NCBI RefSeq assembly: GCF_010111755.1
Contig: NC_088962.1
Coordinates: 682,001 to 746,000 of the forward strand
Source of the DNA: Nakaseomyces glabratus
Taxonomy: Eukaryota > Ascomycota > Saccharomycetes > Saccharomycetales > Saccharomycetaceae
Length of the DNA stretch: 64,000 nt
Reading direction: 5' to 3'
Shown: positions 1 through 9,299 of the stretch, piece by piece
How positions within the stretch are numbered: the first letter of the stretch is position 1
Layout: each line of letters opens with the position of its first letter
Notes under the pieces: generated by a model
The model's input: the letters and a program-made list of their open reading frames with translations, nothing else
Databases searched by the model: none
Told to the model about the DNA's origin: nothing
Position numbers and translations under genes: made by a program

Positions 1-1230
1 TTCTGGATCTATCATTTCATTTTGATAGACTTCAGGTGCAATATTAACGCCATACTTCACTCCTGTTTCCATTTCTGTTTCATCCTTATAAGCTTGGTCT
101 AACATTGGCTCCTGCTTAGATTTTGGAATAAATTCAGTATCTTTCCTAGAGGATACACCCTTTTGATTTCGTTTTTTTATTAAAAACTCGGATACAAACA
201 TATTACTTTCTTGTAAGTCTTTTGATTTCGACTCAAGCTCTGTATTTTCGTCTACTTCGTAGTGAGATAAATCCTCTGTAACAATTTTATTATTGAAAAA
301 CTCTTCAAACCCTATTCTCTTCGCAGGGTCAAAAGTTAACAATGAGCAAATCAGCTCCTTTAACCCATCCTCAACTTCGCAAACTTCGGGAAAATTAATT
401 TCATCATGTGCTCGTTTGATTTTTTTGAACAGTTCCAAATGATTAGAAGCAGTGAAAGGTGGAACACCACAACACATTTCAAATAGGACAGTTCCAACAG
501 ACCAGAGATCAGCTTTTGCATTATATTTCTGATAGTTTAATATCTCTGGCGCCATATATAATGGAGAGCCACACAAGGTTTCAGCAAGTGAGGTACTTGG
601 CAGAAATCTTGCAAACCCAAAGTCTGCTATCTTTAGTATCGGCAGATTGTATATCCCAACATACCCAAGCTCATGAAAAGTTTTGGAGTCACGGTAATTA
701 GTTAATGGTGTTGCCAGCAACAGATTTTGGGGTTTTATATCTCTATGGACAAGATTTTTTGACCGAAGAAACTTTAGCGCTGATGCAAGCTGTTGCAAGT
801 AGCATACCACGAAAGCCCTATTAAGTCCGTTATGCTCTTTGCTCGGAGGTGGATATTTATTGAAAACGGTTTGTAGCAATGGGTGATTATTCTCTAATTC
901 TTTTCTCTTTTTTATTAAAAATGTTAGATCTCCTAAAGCACAATAGTCCATCACCAAATAAAAGTCAGTGGTAGTTCTTTCACAATCTATCAGACCTACT
1001 ATATGTGGATGCTTTATCTTTTTTAAAATGGCTATCTCTATCTCCAAATTTTCAAGAAGCTTTTTGTTCTTTAATTTACTTCTTGCCACTGCTTTGACCG
1101 CTATGTGGCTTTTGGGATCAGTTGTAACATGCCCTCGGTAAACGGTGGCAAAGGATCCCTTCCCTATTTCTTTCTCGACCACATATTTACCGTCCTGTAT
1201 GCGAAATCTATCCATCTTTTGGGAGCTCAT
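1..1230 (-). CDS. ATG1: Atg1 autophagy Ser/Thr kinase, N-terminal 410 codons (C-terminus outside window)
   Basis: Atg1 is the kinase that starts autophagy and the Cvt pathway, acting with Atg13 and Atg17 at the pre-autophagosomal structure. The reading frame is open from the ATG at 1230 to the window edge, so the C-terminal Atg13-binding part is missing. A complete kinase domain is visible. The glycine loop [11 protein letters not shown] is near residue 21, the ATP-binding Lys is at about 46 (AVKAVA), the catalytic HRDIKPQN has its Asp at about 164, and DFG is at about 203. A charged, low-complexity linker follows from about residue 310. The ATG at 1228-1230 begins MSSQKMDRF and leads straight into the kinase domain, so I chose it. 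In S. cerevisiae ATG1 and GTS1 converge; here they are in tandem. Identification is by protein similarity and by the neighbouring GTS1 and MND1. Confidence 0.95.
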   Translation of the reverse strand, partial: MSSQKMDRFRIQDGKYVVEKEIGKGSFATVYRGHVTTDPKSHIAVKAVARSKLKNKKLLENLEIEIAILKKIKHPHIVGLIDCERTTTDFYLVMDYCALGDLTFLIKKRKELENNHPLLQTVFNKYPPPSKEHNGLNRAFVVCYLQQLASALKFLRSKNLVHRDIKPQNLLLATPLTNYRDSKTFHELGYVGIYNLPILKIADFGFARFLPSTSLAETLCGSPLYMAPEILNYQKYNAKADLWSVGTVLFEMCCGVPPFTASNHLELFKKIKRAHDEINFPEVCEVEDGLKELICSLLTFDPAKRIGFEEFFNNKIVTEDLSHYEVDENTELESKSKDLQESNMFVSEFLIKKRNQKGVSSRKDTEFIPKSKQEPMLDQAYKDETEMETGVKYGVNIAPEVYQNEMIDPE

Positions 1231-3263
1231 CTCGAGTACTAATTTTTAAGACCTAACTAGCAAATCCGTTATAATTCAAATTGTGAACTTTATGCTATAT
1301 TGCTTTTGGATAACAATATCTTGCCTCTCGTATGCGGATGAAAATCCTTCAACTTTATTTACAACAATATAATTCCTGCTGCTATCAAGCCAGTAAGATG
1401 TTCCTGAATGCTGTGTTTTAATTAAAAGCCACTGTAGTAATCGAGCTCTTAGTAGAATCACATATACAATATCTAGCTGTCTTCTTAAAGTCTTGGTTAC
1501 CTTGATCAATGATGTTTATTGATATTTATTGATTTTTCTGTGGGTGCTTTTTTAAAAGATCAATAACAAAACTGAATCTCAAACACCAAACCTATGATGT
1601 ATATTAACTATGAGCAGTACCCTTTTTTTTTCTTTTGAGATGTCCTTAAGCGTGCTCTCCGTCGAACTCTTTTGTGGGATACTTCTTTAATATTAAAGTC
1701 GCGTTGATAATCAAAGTGGCACGTTTACTGAAACTCAAACGCTCTTAGTTTTTATATGTCTGACCGGCTATCTCTTCTCAAAACTGTTTTTGACACCTGC
1801 TAACCTGATGGGTTCCTGAAATGTTAGAAATGCCGTATCTTCGCTTTTCGCTCTATCACGGAAAAACAAACCAGTAGAGTTTGTAGAGCGAGAAAACGAA
1901 CGCCGATGAGCCTTATAATATGTACCTGGTGTAATAGCTAGCAAAGTTGTGTCTCTAAAACGAATCCAGTATCGTAAACAGAACTACTCAAAAGGTTGTG
2001 TATAAAAAAGTTTACCGTATTTATCTTATTTATTTGCCTTTTTAGGCTCTTCAGCAAACACGCTTGTCCCTGAAAACACTATTCCGGTATTAACTCTCAC
2101 ATACACGTTACTGCTTTACGTTTGAAAATAAACAGATGGGGTTGGTCTAATCTGTTTTTGCAAACGTATATATACTTGATGGCACCTTTATTTAATAGGT
2201 TATACACCCTTCTGAGATGATATTCTATTATGTATGCGTGCTTTTGTTATTTGGTTTATCGGAAAATACAATGATAGCAGCATTGAGAGAAACATGAGTT
2301 TGACTCACAGGCATTTTCTGGGAAGAGAAACAGAACAAAAATGATCTAGGGTTACAATGGTGGCGTTCTTGCTAATTTTCAGAATGACATAACGTATATG
2401 TTACTATTTTGTACAAACTGTTCACTGAAACTCGTTCATTCTACTGTTCACATTCAAATAGCCCCACTATCGTGCCATCCTACAGGCAGTTTTGGTTTCG
2501 ATGATTTCACAAGAATAAGGGCGGATCACTGTACTCCGGAGGCAACACGACTTAGCAAATAATGAACTACCGGGTCCAGCTACGTACTCTCTTGTTTCTG
2601 CAGGATAATGGCATTCCTATCCTATAGTTCAGGGAGAGATATTGAGTCATCGGTGCATATGCCACACTAACCTCTCTAGGAAACCTCGTGGTTTACAAGT
2701 ACATCAAAGAAGTAGAAGAAACTGAAATCAGAAACCCAGAAACAAGCAAGGGCACAAAGACACTGTGCAAAAACCCATGCAAGCGAAAGAGACAAGGGTG
2801 TAGGTGCCAAACAAAAAAGAGACCTACCATTCACATCTATCACAACGATACAAGGAATGCTCTATTGATCGGTGCAATCGCATGTAACTTGCCTCATGCG
2901 GACTTGGAGAAGTTTCTACGTTTCGTGATAATGATTCCTTCTCTTATCAGTTTCTCATAGTAGAATCACTTTTTGAATGTCGTGTTTTTAAGGGGCACAA
3001 TGTTGCTTTCGCATTTCACTACGACACAGCGCACCATATCACCGTGCAAATTCATACCGTGCATATGATGCATTTCGTACATGCTGTTTTGATTATCGAT
3101 CAGCGTATCAGAATTCAACTATTAATTAAGAAACAGCATGTTTTAATGTGCCTAGAATAGAATATTAACATATGATTGACATTAGTTATTAAAAGTTTTT
3201 ATATATATTATTTTTTTTTGAGGGTGGAGGGAATAAGGCTAATAGTAATTTACTAAATGAAAA
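1231..3263. other. 2.0-kb intergenic region (ATG1 promoter, GTS1 3' flank)
   Basis: This stretch runs from the ATG1 start to the GTS1 stop. The longest frames (1276-1509 minus and 2688-2960 plus) start only at TTG or GTG. The 1276-1509 frame contains no ATG at all, so neither is a convincing gene. AT-rich tracts at about 3200-3225 may serve GTS1 3'-end formation. I see no RNA gene here. Confidence 0.6.
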
Positions 3264-4781
3264 CTACATATAAAATCCCGGGTTGTATTGATTTGGATAA
3301 GTAGGCTGCTGCTGTAATTGCTGCTGCTGTAACTGCTGTTGTTGTAACTGCTGCTGTTGTAGTTGCTGTTGTTGTAATTGCTGTTGTTGTAGTTGCTGCT
3401 GTTGTAGAACCTGTTGGTACTGTGGCGTATTTGGCGTTATTTCAACAGGTGTTGTGTACTGGTCAGGCTTACTATACAGGTTCATAATTGCATTCTTATC
3501 GATCTGTGGTTGAACAGATTGCTGAGCAAACCCAGTGGTTTGCATGCCAGCAGGTTGCATCATTGGGACACTCCCAGTCATAGTTTGAACCTGGGTTGGT
3601 ATCATGTTAACTGACCCAGTGGCATTGAATTGCATCGGTACTTGAGATCCGATCCCGGTCATTGTTGGTTGTACACCTATTGTCTGTTGTATAGGCATTC
3701 CCATTTGAGGTTGTGATTGTTGTTGGAATTGTTGGCCTTGACCTTGGACTGCAGCCATGTACTGCTGCTGGTCAACATAAATCATGTTTGTAGCTGGGTC
3801 ATAATATTGCTGAACTGACCCATCAAATATGGCTGGTTGTGGTTCCTGTTGTGATGTGGGGTTTACCACACCAGTACCGTCAAATACGGCAGGCTTGGGA
3901 CCAGTCTGCTGAGGTCTTGAAGGCAATGGTGGGTTGCTGGCCATTTGACTACTAGAGCCTGACATGTTATTAACAGGGCTGTGTACGTTGGATCTACTTG
4001 TTGCTCTTGATAGAGGCCGATCTTGTTCGCGTCTATTCAGATAATCAAGAGCACCGTTAACATCCCCGTGACTATATGTTATAGCATCAATATTTTTCTG
4101 TTCGTTTGTAAAACCTAACTCCCGCAGTTGTCTTAGTTCCCTACCATATTTGCTATAAGCGAAATCATGCTCCGAGATATGGGCAGAAGAACCACTCCTA
4201 TAAAATGAGGAGGTGCGGCTGCGACCACTTACACTCCTACTTCTGCTTCTACTACGATGACGGGGCATACCATAATCATCATAATCATCGTTATCAAATC
4301 TAGCAGTAGATTTTCTTCTACCATTACTCCGAGACCCATAATCTGAGGGCATTATTTGATCGTTTCTGTACTTACCTATGATGTATTTCTCTCTAACAAA
4401 TCTTTCGACAGCACTTTTATCCTCATCTCCATCGAAAGGAAAAGGTTCATTCTTTGGGTTCCATTTCCTCATGTTTCCTTTATTACCTCCAGAAGAGGCC
4501 ACAGAGTCTATGTCCTCCGCTTCCCACCTCTCCATGGACAACGATTTCACGTTGGAGAAGATACCACTCTCCTCATCTGGGTCAGTCCCTAGAATCTTTC
4601 TATGAACAGAAGCACATCTGCCGCATAAGAACACGCCTAGGTTTGTAGAACACCATGTGGGCACGGCTGAGCCACACTCACCACACCTATTGCCATTTTC
4701 AGGCGCATTGACAATATCTTTCAGTTCTCCATCAATATTCGCATCAAAAGCAGACCTCGAACCCGATCTCTTAAATCTCAT
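3264..4781 (-). CDS. GTS1: Gts1-like ArfGAP/UBA/glutamine-rich protein
   Basis: Protein of 505 aa; S. cerevisiae Gts1 is about 396 aa. Residues 33-56 form the ArfGAP zinc finger C-x2-C-x16-C-x2-C (Cys33, Cys36, Cys53, Cys56), followed by the VHRKILG segment. A UBA-like segment lies at roughly 210-255. From about residue 320 the protein is Gln-rich and ends in a QLQQQ-type array. Gts1 is known as a putative Arf GTPase-activating protein that affects metabolic oscillation, heat tolerance and flocculation, with the Gln-rich tail mediating transcription and aggregation effects; those roles are inherited by homology only. An Arg/Ser-rich tract at about 170-200 looks like a disordered linker. The ATG at 4779-4781 gives MRFKRSG, which matches the family N-terminus. 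MND1 lies divergently on the other side of the upstream region. Confidence 0.93.
   Translation of the reverse strand: MRFKRSGSRSAFDANIDGELKDIVNAPENGNRCGECGSAVPTWCSTNLGVFLCGRCASVHRKILGTDPDEESGIFSNVKSLSMERWEAEDIDSVASSGGNKGNMRKWNPKNEPFPFDGDEDKSAVERFVREKYIIGKYRNDQIMPSDYGSRSNGRRKSTARFDNDDYDDYGMPRHRSRSRSRSVSGRSRTSSFYRSGSSAHISEHDFAYSKYGRELRQLRELGFTNEQKNIDAITYSHGDVNGALDYLNRREQDRPLSRATSRSNVHSPVNNMSGSSSQMASNPPLPSRPQQTGPKPAVFDGTGVVNPTSQQEPQPAIFDGSVQQYYDPATNMIYVDQQQYMAAVQGQGQQFQQQSQPQMGMPIQQTIGVQPTMTGIGSQVPMQFNATGSVNMIPTQVQTMTGSVPMMQPAGMQTTGFAQQSVQPQIDKNAIMNLYSKPDQYTTPVEITPNTPQYQQVLQQQQLQQQQLQQQQLQQQQLQQQQLQQQQLQQQPTYPNQYNPGFYM
3306..3408 (-). repeat. Glutamine-codon tandem array in the GTS1 C-terminus
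   Basis: The plus strand shows repeated blocks of ctgttgttgtaa and ctgctgctgtaa type. On the minus strand these encode QLQQQ units, about seven in a row. CAA and CAG codons are mixed, which should slow slippage compared with a pure repeat. Length variation between strains is plausible. Confidence 0.85.
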
Positions 4782-4817
4782 TACTTTGTTGCTATTTTTT
4801 ATTATGATGTATCTATA

Positions 4818-5543
4818 ATGTCTGCCCTAGACCTTAAGCTTCACAATGCACTTCTAAACTATATGTTCGAATTCTGTTCCTCCAATATTTTGGAAAAAAG
4901 TTCAGTGCATGCAACTGTATGTTCCTTGATTTACTTCACAAAAGAAGATTTACAAGCGTCATTACGAATTCAATATATATACTACAGTAGATGTCAAAAC
5001 TCCAGGATATAAAGTTTGCCCTTTATTCACGCATTAACGCAGTGCGATTCGATTTCCTCCGTTCTCCCCCCCCCCCCCCCCAACAGACTAGGGACGCCTC
5101 TGCCCTAGGCATCCCACGTATGTAAATTTTTCTTACAGAAGAATAACAATATACGCTTCGTTCAGTCCTCTCCCTTCTTCGTGGGACCCAGGATTTATCT
5201 ACTCTCAATTGAGCAGTCAAAACTCTACAAGGATATATGAACAAGAGATGGCCACCGGACAACTACTAACCAAGAACGGAATTACGTTATTTATACACTC
5301 TGTGTGGGTCAGCCTAGCATATTTTTGAAAGATAGAAAAAGGAGTTGTATTGTGAACCATCTCCGAGAGCAGCACATAGCTCGCAAGGTCAGTCAGACAG
5401 AGCTTGAGTGTATTCCCCTTTGCTCGCTATCTCCGTCTGAACTTACCAAATTTGCAAAAACTCTCAATATTCTTGCCACTGGAACGGGAACAACACCTCA
5501 GTACATAATACAGGCTGTCATCTTTGGAAGTGATAATGAGTAA
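4818..5543 (+). CDS. Candidate two-exon small gene (109 aa), not recognised
   Basis: Proposed structure: exon 1 at 4818-4916 (33 codons from ATG), intron at 4917-5312, exon 2 at 5313-5543 (76 codons plus TAA). The intron starts with the exact consensus GTATGT (4917-4922), carries an exact TACTAAC branch site (5264-5270), and ends at the first YAG after it (CAG 5310-5312, about 42 nt on). Both exons are in phase 0, so the splice keeps one frame. The product looks protein-like, with a hydrophobic/basic first half and a C-terminus rich in Ser, Thr, Ile and Gly, but I do not recognise a family. Against it: the start is only 36 bp from the divergent GTS1 start, so the two genes would have to share a very small promoter. 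S. cerevisiae has no certain gene at this place. A second GTATGT at 5118 leads only to frames with stops. Confidence 0.4.
5066..5081 (+). repeat. Poly-C tract, 16 C
   Basis: An uninterrupted run of 16 C, the longest of several such tracts in intergenic DNA of this window. It lies inside the proposed intron of the candidate gene at 4818-5543, within the GTS1-MND1 divergent region. Confidence 0.9.
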
Positions 5544-5927
5544 AAAAGACGCAGATTATATAACCTATCACCTTGGAAGAGAGGCACAGCGTAAGTCAGT
5601 TACAGCCCTGGCCATTTCTTGATAAAACCACAGATCCAGGTCATTACCAGCATCTCTACCGTTTGCCTCAGCAGCATTTATATCTTCTTTGTATTTCGAT
5701 CTCTATTTCTGATAAAAACAGCTTTCGAGCCGTACCAGCCGTGATAGGTAGCCTTCTACTCAAGCATGTGACTTTTTTAGGTTTCGTTATTTATTATATA
5801 GTATTTTGTTAATACTCTGCTGGGCGGGCTGGTAGGTTTCCAGATAAAAGAGCAAGGCTGCTTTCTTCCCTGCTAATGTTTGATGAATTTTTTAACTGAG
5901 GCTCTATTAAACTAGTAGTGGTGCAAT

Positions 5928-6746
5928 ATGGTATGTGTTTATATCCGTGAAGATGTGATTACCCTTTTTAGAACCGTTCTTTACTAACTTAGCCAAACAA
6001 AACACATTTCTCCAATTTAAAGTTTTCATTTCATGAAACTTTTCAATCTTTTGAAATGAAAAGAAATGGATTTTCAATAGGCTCCTAAGAGGCAAGTTAT
6101 TACAATTGAGCAGAAAAAAGCTTCCATCCTCAAATTCTTCCAGGATGATTTCGCATTCTATAGCATGAAAGATTTGGAGAAACTGATACCAAAGAAGTGT
6201 GCTGGCGTATCTCCAGTAATTGTTAAAGAGCTAGTTACTGCAATGATTGAAGAAGATGGTGTTATTTCCTGTGAAAAATGCGGCCAAATTAACGTGTACT
6301 GGTGCTTTAAAAATCAAGTTGTTAACAAGATTTATAATGCCGCTGAACATCTCAAAGCAGATAAATTAAAAATTCAGGGGGAGATCTATTCAACGAATGA
6401 TATCTTAAATATTACTATTGCTACTACAAGACAGGAAGAATTTGAAGTGGATGGAGAAAACTTTAACAGAAACAGACTCCTAGAATCGAAAAGATTATTA
6501 GAAAAAGCGATAATACAAAAACAAAGAAAGTTAGAGGATTTGGAGGATATAAGATGGGATTCACATAAAATCATTGATAAAAAAAGGGAGATAAATAGTC
6601 TCATCTCAATGATTGATATAGCAACAGATAATATGGAACTCCTCGTTGTGTATTTATCCAAAAGAAGTTGTTTAGAGTCTTCTCAGATAAGACAGGAGCT
6701 TTCCATCCCCAGTGAGTTTCAACAGTATGAAATGATAGCATTGTAA
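5928..6746 (+). CDS. MND1: Mnd1 meiotic recombination protein, spliced (exons 5928-5930 and 6081-6746)
   Basis: Mnd1 pairs with Hop2 and helps Dmc1/Rad51 in homologous strand invasion and chromosome pairing in meiosis. Exon 1 is just the ATG at 5928-5930, followed at once by GTATGT. The branch site TACTAAC is at 5982-5988 and the 3' splice site is CAATAG at 6075-6080. Exon 2 reads A-P-K-R-Q-V-I-T-I and matches the Mnd1 N-terminal winged-helix region, then DGVISCEKCG and NVYWCFKNQ, then a long coiled coil at about residues 80-170. The spliced product is 222 aa; S. cerevisiae Mnd1 is 219 aa and also has an intron at its start. Without splicing the frame begins only at the internal ATG at 6165 and loses 29 residues. 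Splicing at the start codon could limit expression outside meiosis, but that is inference. Confidence 0.95.
5931..6080 (+). other. MND1 intron (150 nt)
   Basis: Perfect yeast signals: GTATGT at 5931-5936, TACTAAC at 5982-5988, CAATAG ending at 6080. The TAG at 5990-5992 directly after the branch site is too close to serve as the acceptor. The next pyrimidine-AG is the one used here. Confidence 0.92.
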
Positions 6747-7603
6747 AGCCAAAAATAAGTTGGCCCTATCACTTTTTTGTTTATATGCTGATTATTAACA
6801 TACGCCTTGCTAAAATATCTGCACTAACTCCATATGTATTCTCTACTTTAGTTCATTTGCTGAATGCAGATCGCTCTTATACGCGTTAAGGCATACTATG
6901 TCATATATATTCATTTTTTATGAATCTCTTTATGTTTGTTAGTGATACTATCGCGCACCTTAATCTAAAGTTAGCCAATACTTTTATTTTTGCACTGATA
7001 TATTTTTATCTATAAAATGTAATAACTGGAATAGTGTGAACAGTAAAAAATTAATATATTAAAGGTTTTAAGCTACTAATCGAATATTTATTAATAAATA
7101 AACTTTTAGTATGATATAGCAATAAGCTGCATTGAGAAGGACCCTACCTTCAGGTCTAAAAAAACAGCGAGCCAGCACAATAAAGTGTGGCAAGCGCTTT
7201 TTGAAATTTCCGATAAAATTGTAACCATTTGATCATCATAATTTGAACTGATTGTACTGTAAGGTATCAATAAGTAATATGAATATAACCAAACCATCTT
7301 TGATAATTTTTGCAAATTAAAAGTAAACTGAAAGAAGAAAAAAATAGCCCAAAAAAATTGAAATAAAAAAAGTAAAAAACGTTGTCCCCTGAGAAGCAAT
7401 AAAAGGAATAATTGTACTCCATTTGTTAAATATATTTCAATTATTCATTGATATCCAATGAATAGATGAAATAAAAAAAAAAATATTGAAAAAAAAAAGT
7501 GAAACCAGTATTGAGGATTTTCCCTCATGTAGGATTGAATATTTGGAAGCAATTGATGCAAACACAAAGAACATTTAAACGATTTAATAATTCATTCAAA
7601 TGC
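6747..7603. other. AT-rich convergent intergenic region
   Basis: Lies between the 3' ends of MND1 and the zinc-finger gene. It is strongly AT-rich, with A- and T-runs at about 7320-7500 suited to 3'-end formation on both strands. The 7106-7399 minus frame is T-rich and I take it as chance. Confidence 0.7.
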
Positions 7604-8506
7604 CTATTTTAAGTCATCTTCATTAGAGTGAGCTGGTGTAGTTTTCTCAGGTGCTGTTGCAGAAGAGGAAGTACGTCTTTTATTTGGGTGTGGGTTGTTG
7701 TGTGTTCTTTTGTGTTGATTAAGGTTGTCACTTCTGCTGAAAGACTTCAAACAGATGTCACATGAGTATGGGCGCTCCCCCATGTGTAAAGAGCTTACAT
7801 GTCTCTTTAAGTGTTCTTGTCTCTTAAATCGTCTTTCGCACATATCACACTTGAAGATTTTGGCGTCATCAAAAAGCAGAGATGGCTTCCTACCTCTAAT
7901 TTTAGGAATGGAGCCTCTATTGTTTTGTGTAGCCGTTAGCGATTTTGATCTCTTCTTAGATAAGCTAGAGATCGGTGTGGCAGCACTCGACGCATAGTTG
8001 TTGCTGTTGTTGTTAGTGGAAAGAGGTGAAGCGTTCATCGAGCCCGAGGTTGGTGAAGGCACAAACATGTCTGGGTTCAAATTTAATAGATTATTCAGAT
8101 CGATAGGATCAGCATTCTGAATTTGGCTGCTCACCTCTTCATTTATATGTAGTGGTGAAGGTGTTGCATTTTGTAGGGAGCTGTTCTTTTTATAGTTGCT
8201 ATTGTTGCTGAAGTCAAATTGTGTGAAATTGAACTCCAGAAACTTTTCATTAAATAGTATATTGTCTTGACTTGGGGTCGTGACAGTTGTGTTTGTAGCG
8301 GTAGTGTCGGTCGAGGACAAGTCCATATTTAGCGACGACATATCCAGCATGTCTGATGCAAATAGTGGAGGTGAGGAAAATGAGTCCTTCGCTTGTTCGT
8401 ATTCATCCCCTGACGTAATACTCGTGTCTTGAATGGCCAATGTGGCTTCTGAACTGTTTAGAAATTGATCAAATAGCATCATTTGCAAATCTAATTCTGT
8501 AGACAT
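7604..8506 (-). CDS. C2H2 zinc-finger transcription factor of the Com2/Msn2/Msn4 type
   Basis: Protein of 300 aa with two adjacent C2H2 fingers at residues 218-269. Finger 1 has the helix KRQEHLKRH and finger 2 has SRSDNLNQH. The contact residues are almost those of Msn2/Msn4 (RRSEHLKRH, SRSDNLSQH), so binding to a stress-response-like AGGGG site is expected. The Gln in finger 1 resembles S. cerevisiae Com2 (YER130C) more than Msn2/4. The N-terminal 200 residues are acidic and Ser/Asn-rich with hydrophobic clusters, such as EFNFTQFDF near residue 90, typical of activation domains. A basic stretch ([17 protein letters not shown]) precedes the fingers. It is far shorter than Msn2 (about 700 aa) or Com2 (about 440 aa). 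Orthology is uncertain, so I give no symbol. Its 5' side faces the 10.4-kb gene-free region. Confidence 0.85.
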   Translation of the reverse strand: MSTELDLQMMLFDQFLNSSEATLAIQDTSITSGDEYEQAKDSFSSPPLFASDMLDMSSLNMDLSSTDTTATNTTVTTPSQDNILFNEKFLEFNFTQFDFSNNSNYKKNSSLQNATPSPLHINEEVSSQIQNADPIDLNNLLNLNPDMFVPSPTSGSMNASPLSTNNNSNNYASSAATPISSLSKKRSKSLTATQNNRGSIPKIRGRKPSLLFDDAKIFKCDMCERRFKRQEHLKRHVSSLHMGERPYSCDICLKSFSRSDNLNQHKRTHNNPHPNKRRTSSSATAPEKTTPAHSNEDDLK

Positions 8507-9240
8507 ATTTGTTTTTATTATTTCTGTTTCTTAGACGATAAAAAATCACTTCGGAACCTTAGAATACAACTTATTTTTTTTATGATATAGTACCGAAATT
8601 AAATTATAATAAGCGGAACTAATAGGTAAAAAAATAACAGTGGAGTAAAAAATATTAGTCAAATTAGAGTGTGTTTTTCCTTTTTATATTAGAATAGAAA
8701 TAGTGGTTAAAAGTGGAGGTGGGAAGATCAGTTTCAGTGTATTCACCTTCGATTAATCTTTTGCTATTATAGGTTGAATGCAATAAGGATGCATATAGTA
8801 GTATCTGCACCAGTTTAGAGTACTTATTATTCGCAAAACTTGGAAAACAATGGTGAAGTAAAATTGAGTTGATTAACAATGGCAGATATCCCCGGTATGA
8901 ATTCGCTATTGTCTTCGAGAAAAAAAAAAGCCTATCAAAAAAAATGATAATTTTTAAAGGGAGTGTATGTTTTCCTTATAGGTTATGGATAAAGTAATCT
9001 ATCAATTTTTGCAGTTACAAATTATTAATTTTTCTAAAGGAAACTTTAATATCAAGAGAGGAAAACTTGAAATGTTTGTGTAATATATATATGTTTTATT
9101 TTCGTAAATTTTCTTTCCTTTACTATTACACATCTTTTCAAGTCACATATAGTTTATTTTCACTGGTGTTTCTTACATTTCCCATTTTCGATGCTCCTTA
9201 TTTTCTTTAAAGTTTCCTGTGAAATCAATAGAAAATCGGC

Positions 9241-9299
9241 ATGTGTGTTGGTGTGTCTGTGTATGTCTGTGTGTGTATAGTTTGTGTATGTGTGTACTA
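9241..9299 (+). repeat. TG-rich simple repeat
   Basis: An imperfect run of tgtgtgt units broken by tct, tat and ttg. It is irregular and isolated inside the long gene-free region. It is not a telomeric array of the regular 16-bp type known for N. glabratus. Confidence 0.75.

Noticed and set aside
1276..1509. Minus-strand 77-codon frame upstream of ATG1 with protein-like residues
   Set aside because: It has no ATG, and no intron signals were found upstream that would join it to a start.
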